Shown here one piece after another: positions 27,001 through 33,884 of a DNA stretch of 64,000 nucleotides. The notes beneath the pieces were generated by a model. It ran no database searches and had not been told where the DNA came from. It was given only the letters and a program-made list of their open reading frames with translations. The position numbers and the translations under genes were made by a program. This DNA comes from Phycisphaeraceae bacterium. Lineage in GTDB: Bacteria; Planctomycetota; Phycisphaerae; Phycisphaerales; UBA1924. Each line of letters opens with the position of its first letter. Within the stretch, counting starts at the first letter, position 1. The stretch is from positions 248,001-312,000 of the forward strand of contig JAHBWW010000003.1 in NCBI GenBank assembly GCA_019636795.1. Direction: 5' to 3'.

Positions 27001-28294
27001 TCCCCGTAGCCTCGATTTCGTTTATCAGCCGCGCATAGCGCTCAACCGCTTCGCTCTGCCGAATGGTATTGACAATCCTCCGTGCAATCGGCACCGCAAG
27101 ATTGGCCTTCTCGAGCGCGCCCCGGCCCTGTCGATCGCGCGTCGTCGATGCCTCCAGAAAGTACCCCTCCTGCTTGCTCTCATCCTCCAGCATCAGAATG
27201 GCCCGCGGCGGAGCGAAACTCGGCACCACATCCCGCGGACTCCACTTGCCAAAGTCCGCCTGCTTCGGACACACTCTGAGCAGTTCATCGCGCAAGTCCG
27301 TATCGATCTCGCTCGAAGTTGCCTCTCGCAGCACACCATCAAGCCCACGCATCCAGTCGTCAGCGCGGACCCATTCCTCCCACAACTCCATCGTGAAATC
27401 AGTCGCAACTGGCGCAAGCGTCTCGACCATTGGTTCGGGAGCCAGCAACTTCCACCCGAACACCGCGCCCCCACCAAGAAGCAGCACACACCCGACTGCC
27501 CCCACCGCGATCAGTTTCCCCTTCGACCCGCTCGCCTTGGCAGGAATCGCTGCAATCCCATCGCGCACCGACTCGAGCGTGACGCGATCACAGTTAAGAT
27601 CAGGATCGAGCAACTGATTCAGCGTCGCAACCCACGATGACGCTCTGGGCCCTGCGACCCGAGTCCACGCCTCCGTCACCTCGATCCGCTTGTTCAGTGA
27701 TCGTGGCACCTTGTGCTCGACCAGCCCGATCGCAATGCCCGCAATCCCGCGCAGATCCGCCTCGCGCGATCGCTTGCGTTCGTCTTCGCCCTTGCCGATC
27801 AACCCTGGCTCGCACAGCGCCACACGCCACCGTCCCAGTCCAGCGTTGTCATTGATGAGCACAAACTCCGGCCTGAGCATCCCGTGCGCACGCCCGCTGC
27901 AGTTGTCCCGCAGCGCGATCAACCCCTCTACCACACCCAGAAGCACCTGCTTGAGCGAAACCGCGTCGAGCCTCGACTTGCCATCGACAAGCCCCTGCAC
28001 GGAACGCGGGTAGAAATCCGATACCGCGAAGGCTCCTTCATCCGTTTCACCGACCTCGTAAACACGAAGCCAATGATCCCCGCCCGCCTTCTGCTCGATC
28101 GCAACCTGCCCCAGGAACGACTCAACGATCACACGCTCCTGCCCACGCTCAGCGATCGGATCAAGAAAGCAGACCCGAAGCAGGAACTCCGCCCCCGCAC
28201 TCTCGCCTCCCGTCTGGCGCGCAAGCGCCCGTAGCCCGAGCGGGCTTCGCGACAGTTCCTTGACAACTTCGTATCCGCCGTACTTACCCATCAT
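24050..28294 (-). CDS. Pseudokinase-TM-coiled coil-FGE/SUMF1-like fusion, T6SS-associated
   Basis: 1414 residues. Residues ~5-250 have the layout of a Ser/Thr protein kinase domain but the catalytic residues are gone: the HRDLKPEN loop reads HGMLRPEF (137-144), DFG reads EPG (162-164), and the VAIK lysine position falls in LLRVCFL. One TM helix lies at ~261-283. About 850 residues of charged helical sequence follow, then a C-terminal FGE-sulfatase/SUMF1-like domain (~1140-1380): WFMAETEMTVGQF, LKLPPLEVWRAA, FRHLIGNVAEVV, VIGGSA, DVGLRLAM. In Pseudomonas the T6SS kinase PpkA is membrane-spanning and is acted on by the FGE-fold protein TagR; here both parts appear fused, without kinase activity. 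Two adjacent ATG codons (28294, 28291) exist and no clear Shine-Dalgarno precedes them. The tail resembles that of the protein at 11333-15772. Confidence 0.75.
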   Translation of the reverse strand: MMGKYGGYEVVKELSRSPLGLRALARQTGGESAGAEFLLRVCFLDPIAERGQERVIVESFLGQVAIEQKAGGDHWLRVYEVGETDEGAFAVSDFYPRSVQGLVDGKSRLDAVSLKQVLLGVVEGLIALRDNCSGRAHGMLRPEFVLINDNAGLGRWRVALCEPGLIGKGEDERKRSREADLRGIAGIAIGLVEHKVPRSLNKRIEVTEAWTRVAGPRASSWVATLNQLLDPDLNCDRVTLESVRDGIAAIPAKASGSKGKLIAVGAVGCVLLLGGGAVFGWKLLAPEPMVETLAPVATDFTMELWEEWVRADDWMRGLDGVLREATSSEIDTDLRDELLRVCPKQADFGKWSPRDVVPSFAPPRAILMLEDESKQEGYFLEASTTRDRQGRGALEKANLAVPIARRIVNTIRQSEAVERYARLINEIEATGSGGSLLEKIESTRRSLVDLEVRSQDDIKEALRIAGAARLAEDAAGHIATLRMHLDGIAEQRAILAAEGYEDPVLAGANDALLNTVLSVSGESVGEVLSVAVARGADAAREAQTLLGVLRSPEFARVDLPTFREAIATRNLGSDATMASIAQWRALASDRSLYRLEAGADPMGAWRSGRAEAALATVDGTLRDLDSLRGDVEGEDRDRLVTSSAEFRTRRDAIAAEVERALRLAAIESTRDALARERATLDQSIKGLQDAADGLYADLTISEEGLLGEIRAALPVQVLSPIDAKWRERATVAEQRVRAAQGDRRTLFQIRKQWQAQQTHLLAVDRHFDVNGVVQRATGSAMDPGPMNAAFMQVQLAEAQKFVDAVAWDNATAFSELIGTYEPLETLAEAIRAAIAEAVAVESQLDGWRAPSEIETLDRVLGRDFAGQGAMTAAYQESIAPVRARVEAARRVVGSDVAAMLAEAGNASSRPEMRWASYVAADAAGTPEFIEQDLQVRQVLQAAFESSAGPAWRGTLESRLAEVSQSRWAAAMDAAASVDELMRVGTLRERVGAEESRLSMRARRHLLLVELDRDVRAVNRADPDAADAEMARVVRAWVGRARASNLVGADGAWLGELEAALVDSARSGAEFDASKVGPATKGMQFVVGSSDVENFTTLVYSIGGTRTSEIVLRRVREEPFGDDVWFMAETEMTVGQFAALARAARREGQWTDDRQGSGPSGWRNDRGVIAREDWIEVSSPVFRTSSLFMPALQGRGTEIGARGMSPHASMPLQQVNDVIVQQICDDVGLKLPPLEVWRAAVESEIGRAGVSGGAFDTSWVSPMGLNVRDEMWKNQREHEKNVSRGEREMTLWRTGRFDRRDEEVDAAWEGVNDGYLLFRYAADGGTSASGQFRHLIGNVAEVVIDGGQWVVIGGSAMSPPSMNPLEPVRLSNNRLEASADVGLRLAMSVPADSLRSTVVRRVERVVARAPYQWEP

Positions 28295-28365
28295 TCAAAC
28301 CAAAGGCCGCCCCGCGTCAACGAGACGGCCTGTGCTGATTCATCAGATCATCACCCGATTCCCGT

Positions 28366-28926
28366 TCACTTCTGAGGCTCGGGCTGCGACGCCGAATACA
28401 CCCGTGCCGGCTGAACCACGATGTTCAGATTCCCACGCCCTTTCCATCGCGCCTTGTCCAGCGTCAGCGTGAAACGCCGAAAATCTGCATCGCCAGGCTG
28501 ATCGCTGATCCCGGGTCCACGCAGATCCGCCAGCACCACCATGTCGACCACTCCACGCTGATACCAGTGCTGCCATGTATCGCGATCCTTCCCCTTACGA
28601 TTCAGTTCAACCGTCTTTGGGCCCGAGTCTCCATCGCGGAACACCAGCGTCACCCGGTCCTTGCCCTGCACCAGACTCTGCCGGTACGGGTTCAAAGGCT
28701 GGAAGTATGTCGAAACTGACGTATTCTGCGCCGTCGAAAGCTCCGCCGCAGGCAGGCCAATCAGGTCAACTTCCGTTGGAGGAATGCTCCCGCCCTGCGC
28801 AAAGTCGCTCGACAACGACACCGTCACCGTGAACTCGCCCAATCTCGGTTTGCTCTCGCACCCGATCAGCCCCATGACCATTGCAACGCTGAGGAGAACC
28901 GTCAATACCTGCTTCACGTTCGTCAT
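28366..28926 (-). CDS. Lipoprotein of the T6SS cluster, candidate TssJ equivalent
   Basis: 186 residues. ATG 28926 has AAGGAGC 6 bases upstream. MTNVKQVLTVLLSVAMVMG then LIGC gives a lipobox with Cys23. The mature ~164 residues are beta-rich (FTVTVSLSS, RVTLVFRDG, DMVVLADLRG, LNIVVQPARVY). T6SS normally needs an outer-membrane lipoprotein, TssJ, with a small beta-sandwich that binds TssM. Size, lipidation and position between two T6SS-linked genes fit that role, but I see no decisive TssJ motif, so this is inference. Confidence 0.6.
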   Translation of the reverse strand: MTNVKQVLTVLLSVAMVMGLIGCESKPRLGEFTVTVSLSSDFAQGGSIPPTEVDLIGLPAAELSTAQNTSVSTYFQPLNPYRQSLVQGKDRVTLVFRDGDSGPKTVELNRKGKDRDTWQHWYQRGVVDMVVLADLRGPGISDQPGDADFRRFTLTLDKARWKGRGNLNIVVQPARVYSASQPEPQK

Positions 28927-28981
28927 CACTGCTCCTTCTTTCCGATGACTCCATTCACCCATGTACGAGCGTGTGCACGCT

Positions 28982-30976
28982 TCACACACGCCCGCCGACC
29001 TGTTCGATCATACGAGTCCGAAGCCCGCGAACCACCGCATGAACCTCCCGGTTGTAGCGCCAATCGATCAGCATCAGGCTCCGCGTCCGCACCAGAAGAT
29101 CATCAAACGCCTCGATCGCAGGGCTGAACACACGGTGCCCCGCGCCGCCACGAGAATCCCCAAGATCACGGCAAATGCTATCCGGACCCATCCCAGGAAA
29201 CATCCGCACCAGCGCCGCAAGCACACGCCACCACATCTCCGGCGGAACCAGATCGAACGCCTCCGACGCCGTCATCTTCTCCTGCGTCAGCCACTGAGGC
29301 CCAAGCGCCTCGACCCACCGCGGATCGGCTTCAAACGCCAGCCTCACCCGCGACGCAAGATCCGGTGCATTCTCCGCACCTCCGAGTTGCGCATGCAGTT
29401 CGCCAACCTGCCTGGCAAGACTCAACACCTCGTCGAGCGCCTTAGGCAGCCGCTTGTCCCCCGTCACCAGCAACGCACGCACCCCAAGCACCCCAAGCGC
29501 ATACAAGTCGCAAGGTGTTGACAGCAAAGGAAGTGTCTCGAATGACACATCCCGCATCGGCACGCCCTCTGCCGATCGCAACGCCTCCGCCTGCGCCGCA
29601 GTCACGCGCGTCGGCACGCTCCTGAGACGCAGCTCGCCCGACGCCATCGCCGACTCGGATTCCAACTTCGCATGCAGGTCTAGCCGCTCGGTCCCGATGT
29701 TCAGACGCAGCGCCAGCAGGTCGCTTCCGTGCGCTGTCACCCGCTCGGCGGTCTGAAATGTCGCTTCGACCGTCGCTGTTCCGTCCTCGTCGATTGTCAC
29801 CTGCCGAAATCGGATCGAGCACAGGCCTTTCGCCGGCTCAACCGCAAGTTGCGGACGGTAAATACCCTTCCCAAGCCCATCACGCGATACATAGTAATTC
29901 ACTCGGCTCCCCGGAATCGGGAGCGCCACCGCACCCCCCGGATCGACCAGCACCACGCGAGTTGTCCACAACCGAGGCAGCCCGCACGCTCGCCTCCAGA
30001 CCTCCACCTGGAAACTTTCATCCGTCACGTTCAGCAGCGGCCGGCCCGTTTTGGCAGCCATCTCCGCCACGCTTCCGAGCGCGTCCGAAATCAACCTCAA
30101 CTTCAGGTGCAGCGTTTCGACCAGTCTGCCCCACTTGCCGTGCTGACCCAGAAAGAACCGATCCGGGTCAATCGACTCACCCCCACGTTCGCCCGCCTCG
30201 ACCGATTGCGAATCGATGTGGATCACGCCGCCGCCATGGCTCACACCCTTCCAGGGTCCGCCACCGAGCACCTCCACAAAATCCGACACCGAAACCGGGC
30301 TGTGCCGACGCACCAGCATCAACCCGCCGCCCGCATTGAACGGCACAAGATCGCGATTGATCCCCGACAGGATCTCCGTGAGTTTCATCACGTTCTGACC
30401 TGGCGCATCGCGCGTCACCGCAACGATCGGCGACTCGGCCCCCAGCGCTTCCACATATAAATACCGATGCAGAGTCGTGCTGTATGCCGCCAGCCCGCGC
30501 TCTCGCAGCAAGGCATCCTCGCGGCAGATCTCGAAGGGCATCCCCGACGCTTCGTGCATTGCGGGCTTGACCTTCCGCCGCGCAGGGTCGAGAAACAGCG
30601 CCGGCGCGGGCTCGCGCTCGAACCCCGTCCGAATCAGATCCCGAGGCACCAGTTGCTCGAGAGCCTCGACCGCCTTGATCCATCGCTCCTCCAAAGCCGT
30701 GTTCGAGAGCGACGCGCGATAGTGCTCGAGCGAACCCGCTGCCAGATCGACATCCTGCATCCAGATTTGCACCCATTCCTGCACCACGCCAGCCGCATCG
30801 GTCACGCACCCCAGCACCGCCCGCGCATCAAGCGAATCGCGCAGCACGACCAGGTGCCCGCCGACCGCGTCGGCCTTGTCGCGACTCAGCACACACAGCC
30901 GCAGCGGCGAAATCACGCCCCCAGGCTCAAGATCGACCGCTGAATACCCCTCTGGAATCGTCAGACTCGGATCCAT
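28982..30976 (-). CDS. T6SS-linked protein with degenerate kinase-like features, interrupted by a beta-rich insert
   Basis: 664 residues, soluble, no signal peptide or TM helix. ATG 30976 sits 4 bases after CGGAGG. Around 290-335 the sequence reads like the helix E plus catalytic-loop region of a kinase but with no HRD (GRPLLNVTDESFQVEV). A beta-rich stretch of ~150 residues follows, then DLYALGVLGVRALLV (490-504), which resembles the kinase helix F motif DxYALGVLLxxLL. This suggests a pseudokinase fold split by an insertion. It is the first gene of the minus-strand cluster and lies 55 bases upstream of the lipoprotein gene. No catalytic function is claimed. Confidence 0.6.
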   Translation of the reverse strand: MDPSLTIPEGYSAVDLEPGGVISPLRLCVLSRDKADAVGGHLVVLRDSLDARAVLGCVTDAAGVVQEWVQIWMQDVDLAAGSLEHYRASLSNTALEERWIKAVEALEQLVPRDLIRTGFEREPAPALFLDPARRKVKPAMHEASGMPFEICREDALLRERGLAAYSTTLHRYLYVEALGAESPIVAVTRDAPGQNVMKLTEILSGINRDLVPFNAGGGLMLVRRHSPVSVSDFVEVLGGGPWKGVSHGGGVIHIDSQSVEAGERGGESIDPDRFFLGQHGKWGRLVETLHLKLRLISDALGSVAEMAAKTGRPLLNVTDESFQVEVWRRACGLPRLWTTRVVLVDPGGAVALPIPGSRVNYYVSRDGLGKGIYRPQLAVEPAKGLCSIRFRQVTIDEDGTATVEATFQTAERVTAHGSDLLALRLNIGTERLDLHAKLESESAMASGELRLRSVPTRVTAAQAEALRSAEGVPMRDVSFETLPLLSTPCDLYALGVLGVRALLVTGDKRLPKALDEVLSLARQVGELHAQLGGAENAPDLASRVRLAFEADPRWVEALGPQWLTQEKMTASEAFDLVPPEMWWRVLAALVRMFPGMGPDSICRDLGDSRGGAGHRVFSPAIEAFDDLLVRTRSLMLIDWRYNREVHAVVRGLRTRMIEQVGGRV

Positions 30977-31116
30977 CAAACCTCCGCCGATTGAACCACA
31001 CCCCAAACGCACCCGATGAAGCGAACACTGCCCGCACCGCTCACCCCCGAAGGCTCCGCAAGCCCGAGTTTACACGGTAGGGCCAATCCACGCCAACCAG
31101 AGGCCGCCACACCCGC

Positions 31117-31146
31117 TTGGCGACCACTCCAGACCGGGCATAGACT
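31117..31146 (+). promoter_or_regulatory. Promoter of tRNA-Ala
   Basis: TTGGCG (31117-31122), an 18-base spacer, and TAGACT (31141-31146). The predicted start lies a few bases before the mature tRNA at 31158. Confidence 0.5.
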
Positions 31147-31157
31147 GTGCTTCACAA

Positions 31158-31230
31158 GGGGCGGTAGCTCAGTTGGTAGAGCGCATCGTTCGCAATGATG
31201 AGGTCGAGAGTTCGAATCTCTTCCGCTCCA
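31158..31230 (+). tRNA. tRNA-Ala(CGC)
   Basis: A 73-base cloverleaf without encoded CCA. The acceptor stem GGGGCGG/CCGCTCC contains the G3:U70 pair that identifies alanine tRNAs. D-arm GCTC/GAGC, anticodon stem CATCG/TGATG with loop TTCGCAA (anticodon CGC), T-loop TTCGAAT, discriminator A. It reads GCG codons. Confidence 0.97.
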
Positions 31231-31238
31231 CTTCGAGG

Positions 31239-31266
31239 AAAAGCCCTGTTTTGCGGGGCTTTTTCG
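31239..31266 (+). terminator. Rho-independent terminator of tRNA-Ala
   Basis: The stem AAAAGCCC (31239-31246) pairs with GGGCTTTT (31256-31263) and is followed by further T residues, 8 bases after the tRNA end. Confidence 0.85.
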
Positions 31267-31358
31267 TTTTCAGGGGTCGCCCGAAAACCTGACGAAAACG
31301 GATCACGGAAAAATGACGGGATTTTCGGCTGGCGGTTTGAGACACCGTCAATTACTAA

Positions 31359-31739
31359 TCAATCGGCGGAGCCGGGACGAGAGTTTGCCAGCGTCTCGGG
31401 TCTGGCACTCATCACGGACCAGATCGCGGACTCGACTATCTGATCGATCGGCTTCTTCTCGAGTTCCAGCCAAATTGCCTGCGCAATGGAATCCCACACA
31501 TCGTAAAGGTACGGCAATTCGCCGCCCCATTTCGCGGACGCTCCGTGTCTCACTCGGAAACGCTCCATGAATTCAGCCGCGTCGGCGATCTGCTTTATGA
31601 TACCGACATGGCCTCCGCATTCTGCTGTGACACGTGCAAATCGGGCGACGGCCTCTGCATCTTCTGATTCCAAACACGCGAAGGCATCTGCAATTCCGGC
31701 AGCATTGATGGCATAGACGGCAAGGTCGATCTGCGACAC
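31359..31739 (-). CDS. Small protein of unknown function co-transcribed with the HNH endonuclease gene
   Basis: 126 residues, acidic, mainly helical (MSQIDLAVYAINAAGIADAF, then DAEAVARFARVTAECGGHVG). The start is set at GTG 31739 because AAAGGAGG lies 7 bases upstream; the frame opens at GTG 31760 but that overlaps the upstream stop. It begins 20 bases after the end of the HNH gene, so the two form an operon. I recognise no family. A partner or immunity role next to a nuclease is possible but unsupported. Confidence 0.6.
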   Translation of the reverse strand: MSQIDLAVYAINAAGIADAFACLESEDAEAVARFARVTAECGGHVGIIKQIADAAEFMERFRVRHGASAKWGGELPYLYDVWDSIAQAIWLELEKKPIDQIVESAIWSVMSARPETLANSRPGSAD

Positions 31740-31759
31740 AGGTGATCCTCCTTTGGGCA

Positions 31760-32524
31760 CTACGCGACAAAAACCTCACGGCGGTGGAACTCCAGCATTT
31801 CCGCTGCTGGTCGGAATCGCTCAGGCATCGTGATCGGCGCGCCAGTCCGACTCTCGAACATCTCCGTGTAAACAGGCTGCGGCACTTCCGCCTTGAGCCG
31901 TCTGGAGATCTGCAACTCGAATTGCTCTGACAGCGTGATGAGCCCACGATCGAACGCGGCATCATGGAGCGCGTTCAGACAGAGGCCATTACGAGGGTCG
32001 AGCCGTAGCACCGGATCGTGCGACCACGGCACGATGTGGCTTGCCCGCAGGAGCGGTTCGCTGGTAATGCCGGTGATACAGCACTTCCCATCGTGCGCCG
32101 CGATGACCGACGCCCGAAAGAACGATTGGCCCCGACGTTGCGTCGCTTCACACACGATTTCTGTCGGGCCACTCGGTTGAGTCCGCGACGCTCGCAGAGA
32201 TTGCGACGCCGCTTTGGGCACGACTATCTGCTCGGATATGACCAAGTTTTTAGCCAGCACATCCCACCTGCCGTAGTACTCACTCCACACGGCGCGATCC
32301 GCCGCGGATGTGTTCCCCATTCCTCCCACGCCACGTTCGTGTAACTCTGGGTCGAGACTAGCGAAATTCACCAGTTTCATAGCAACGGCGGAGGGCGTAC
32401 GACCAATTGCTTCCGCCAGCGCGGTTATCTCCGGATTGCGTGAGTGCATTCGGCCAAAGGGGAGCTGACAGTAAAGGGAGAGAGCCTTTATGAGTTCATC
32501 CCGATTCCAGTTCTGGCGGCTCAT
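31760..32524 (-). CDS. HNH endonuclease (restriction-type, HNH_2-like)
   Basis: 254 residues. The N-terminal ~80 residues (NWNRDELIKALSLY, NPEITALAEAIGRTPSAVAM, NFASLDPEL) form the helical domain often seen before HNH domains in restriction-like proteins. The C-terminal half carries the HNH nuclease fold: GKCCITGITSEPLLRASHIVPW, RNGLCLNALHDAAFDRGLITL; the motif histidines and asparagine are present. It is probably a DNA endonuclease acting in defence. ATG 32524 has GGAG 7 bases upstream and is preferred over GTG 32545. It is flanked by tRNA-Ala on one side and an AT-rich promoter with a palindrome on the other, suggesting a small acquired unit. Confidence 0.85.
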   Translation of the reverse strand: MSRQNWNRDELIKALSLYCQLPFGRMHSRNPEITALAEAIGRTPSAVAMKLVNFASLDPELHERGVGGMGNTSAADRAVWSEYYGRWDVLAKNLVISEQIVVPKAASQSLRASRTQPSGPTEIVCEATQRRGQSFFRASVIAAHDGKCCITGITSEPLLRASHIVPWSHDPVLRLDPRNGLCLNALHDAAFDRGLITLSEQFELQISRRLKAEVPQPVYTEMFESRTGAPITMPERFRPAAEMLEFHRREVFVA

Positions 32525-32574
32525 ACGTTGGCTCCACTGGCTCACGAACGCTTCAAAAACGTCCCGCCCGGGTG

Positions 32575-32602
32575 GCGACTAAGTCGCTAAGACAAAATTA
32601 TC
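32575..32602 (-). promoter_or_regulatory. Promoter and palindromic operator of the HNH operon
   Basis: On the minus strand GATAAT (32602-32597) is a good -10 box in a locally AT-rich stretch; the -35 is poor. Just downstream, around the expected start site, is the odd palindrome GCGACTtAGTCGC (32587-32575, perfect 6-base arms). A repressor bound there would block initiation. Which protein binds is unknown. Confidence 0.4.
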
Positions 32603-32854
32603 ACCAATTGATATCCAATCATTTCCGTTACGGATCCACCGCAACAATGTCTTGGTCAAGGATGTCGCGCCGCTTCATGTCGCGTTTATCCCCAAACGGC
32701 ACCTCATCGTACCACGTCTAGTCTCCCCGACGGTAGCAATGACGGCGTCAATCCCAGTCATTGCCGCCAGTGCTGGGAGTGACTTCCCCATTCGCCGGAT
32801 GGCGTTGCGGACGGCTCGCGGCGTTGCTTCCTCCTCTTCCCTTTCCCCCTCCCA
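32603..32854. other. Intergenic stretch upstream of smpB with no convincing gene
   Basis: Between the HNH promoter and smpB the sequence is open in places on both strands but no frame has a Shine-Dalgarno sequence and recognisable protein. The last 60 bases are strongly pyrimidine-rich. It may contain decayed coding sequence. Confidence 0.4.
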
Positions 32855-32860
32855 TACACT
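32855..32860 (+). promoter_or_regulatory. -10 box of smpB, probably leaderless
   Basis: TACACT lies 9 bases before the smpB ATG in a pyrimidine tract (CCCCCTCCC), with no Shine-Dalgarno sequence. Transcription would start within a few bases of the ATG. Confidence 0.4.
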
Positions 32861-32869
32861 CCCCCTCCC

Positions 32870-33352
32870 ATGGCCAAGAAACGCAATCCCAAAACCTCCA
32901 ACGAGCCCACGATCGAGAATCGTCGCGCGAGGCATGAGTACAGCATCGCCGAGACGCTCGAGGTCGGGATCGCGCTGGTCGGGACCGAGGTCAAGGCTGT
33001 GCGGGCGGGAATCGTCTCGCTCGGCGAAGGGTTCGTGATGGCGCGGGCCGAGCCGCCCGCCCTCGTCCTGCATCAGGTCAGTATTGGGGAATACGCCCCC
33101 GCTGGTGGTCAGCAGCACCGCCTCGACCGCACGCGGACCCTGCTCGCCCACAAGCGCGAGATTCGGAAACTTGCCCGGATTCTGGAGACCAAAGGCGTCA
33201 CCATCGTGCCACTGAAGTTGTACTTCAAGAACGGGCGGGCCAAACTGCTGATCGGCGTGGGCACGGGGCGTGCGGAGCACGATAAACGCCGGGCGATCGG
33301 GGAGCGCGAGTCGCAACGCGAGATCCAGCGTGCGATGTCGAAACGGGCGTGA
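32870..33352 (+). CDS. smpB: SsrA-binding protein SmpB
   Basis: 160 residues, the normal length. SmpB binds tmRNA and brings it to stalled ribosomes for trans-translation. Family blocks are clear: NRRARHEYSIAETLEVGIAL, GTEVKAVRAG, ANGRPPALVL-type OB-fold strand (here AEPPALVLHQV), RTRTLLAHKREI, and IVPLKLYFKNGRAKLLIGV, ending in the basic tail that reaches the decoding centre. ATG 32870 is supported by the conserved start and a -10 box just before it. No tmRNA gene was recognised in the window. Confidence 0.97.
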   Translation: MAKKRNPKTSNEPTIENRRARHEYSIAETLEVGIALVGTEVKAVRAGIVSLGEGFVMARAEPPALVLHQVSIGEYAPAGGQQHRLDRTRTLLAHKREIRKLARILETKGVTIVPLKLYFKNGRAKLLIGVGTGRAEHDKRRAIGERESQREIQRAMSKRA

Positions 33353-33477
33353 TTAAGGGTTTGACCGCATTTATGAGGAATTTATGCACACCGCATTCGG
33401 GGGTGTGCCGATGCCATTGTGAGCAAATTGTCGCAAATTGCGAGCACGAGGTCCAAAAAAGAAGAAAGCGTGTGAGA

Positions 33478-33546
33478 ACAGACGATTTGTCTGTGCAGTG
33501 GGATTCAGGCCAAGGAAGGCCAGGCGCAGGGAAGGGCGCGAATCCC
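33478..33546 (+). other. Candidate structured RNA element (hairpin plus three-way junction)
   Basis: ACAGAC (33478) pairs with GTCTGT (33489-33494). Directly after, GGGATTC (33500-33506) pairs with GAATCCC (33540-33546) and encloses two small hairpins, GGCC-AAGGAA-GGCC (33508-33521) and GCGC-AGGGAAGG-GCGC (33524-33539). All stems are perfect. It matches no RNA class I know. Strand is arbitrary. Confidence 0.25.
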
Positions 33547-33828
33547 GGGTTGTGTGTTCGCCAGTAGGTATAGGTCAAGGAACGACTCTCTCTCTCCTCG
33601 GTGCCGCTCGGTTCAAACGAATTGGGCGGCCCTTCATCCCGGTTCGTACCCCGAACGCAGGTTGATGAGGCCCGACTGGTGCCAACCCCCCGATGCCAGA
33701 TGTTGTCTGTCGCGGGTTTTGTCATGCGCCTGAACTGGCCCGGACCATGTCATAGCCGGTGCTTGAGTTGCGAAAAAATTTTCTCTTTCAAGGTCCGCGT
33801 GCCTGCAACCAGCCACCGTGCCCATTTG

Positions 33829-33852
33829 TATAGTATGTGTGACATAGTATGT
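33829..33852 (+). promoter_or_regulatory. Promoter/operator of the padR operon
   Basis: A -10-like TATAGT (33829-33834) overlaps the inverted repeat TATGT-GTG-ACATA (33834-33846) and a direct repeat ATAGTATGT (33830-33838 and 33844-33852). ATGT/ACAT half-sites are typical of PadR operators, so autoregulation is likely. Confidence 0.45.
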
Positions 33853-33884
33853 AGGCCGTGGGTTGTGGCTTCTGGAGGGTCGTC

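Larger units (their letters stand above)
33353..33884. other. 530-base intergenic region between smpB and padR
   Basis: No convincing gene on either strand. It contains a repeated CAAATTG that forms the palindrome TCGCAAATTGCGA (33431-33443), a compact RNA-like fold (33478-33546), and the padR promoter/operator (33829-33852). The remainder shows nothing I can name. Confidence 0.5.

Noticed and set aside
28302-28333. AGGCCG/CGGCCT inverted repeat between the lipoprotein and pseudokinase genes as a terminator
   Set aside because: Short stem, long loop and only a mixed T-rich tail (TTTGGTTTG); not strong enough to list.
32675-33316. Minus-strand open frame opposite smpB
   Set aside because: Most of it is antisense to smpB. 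Its last ~60 residues look protein-like but no start or family supports a gene.
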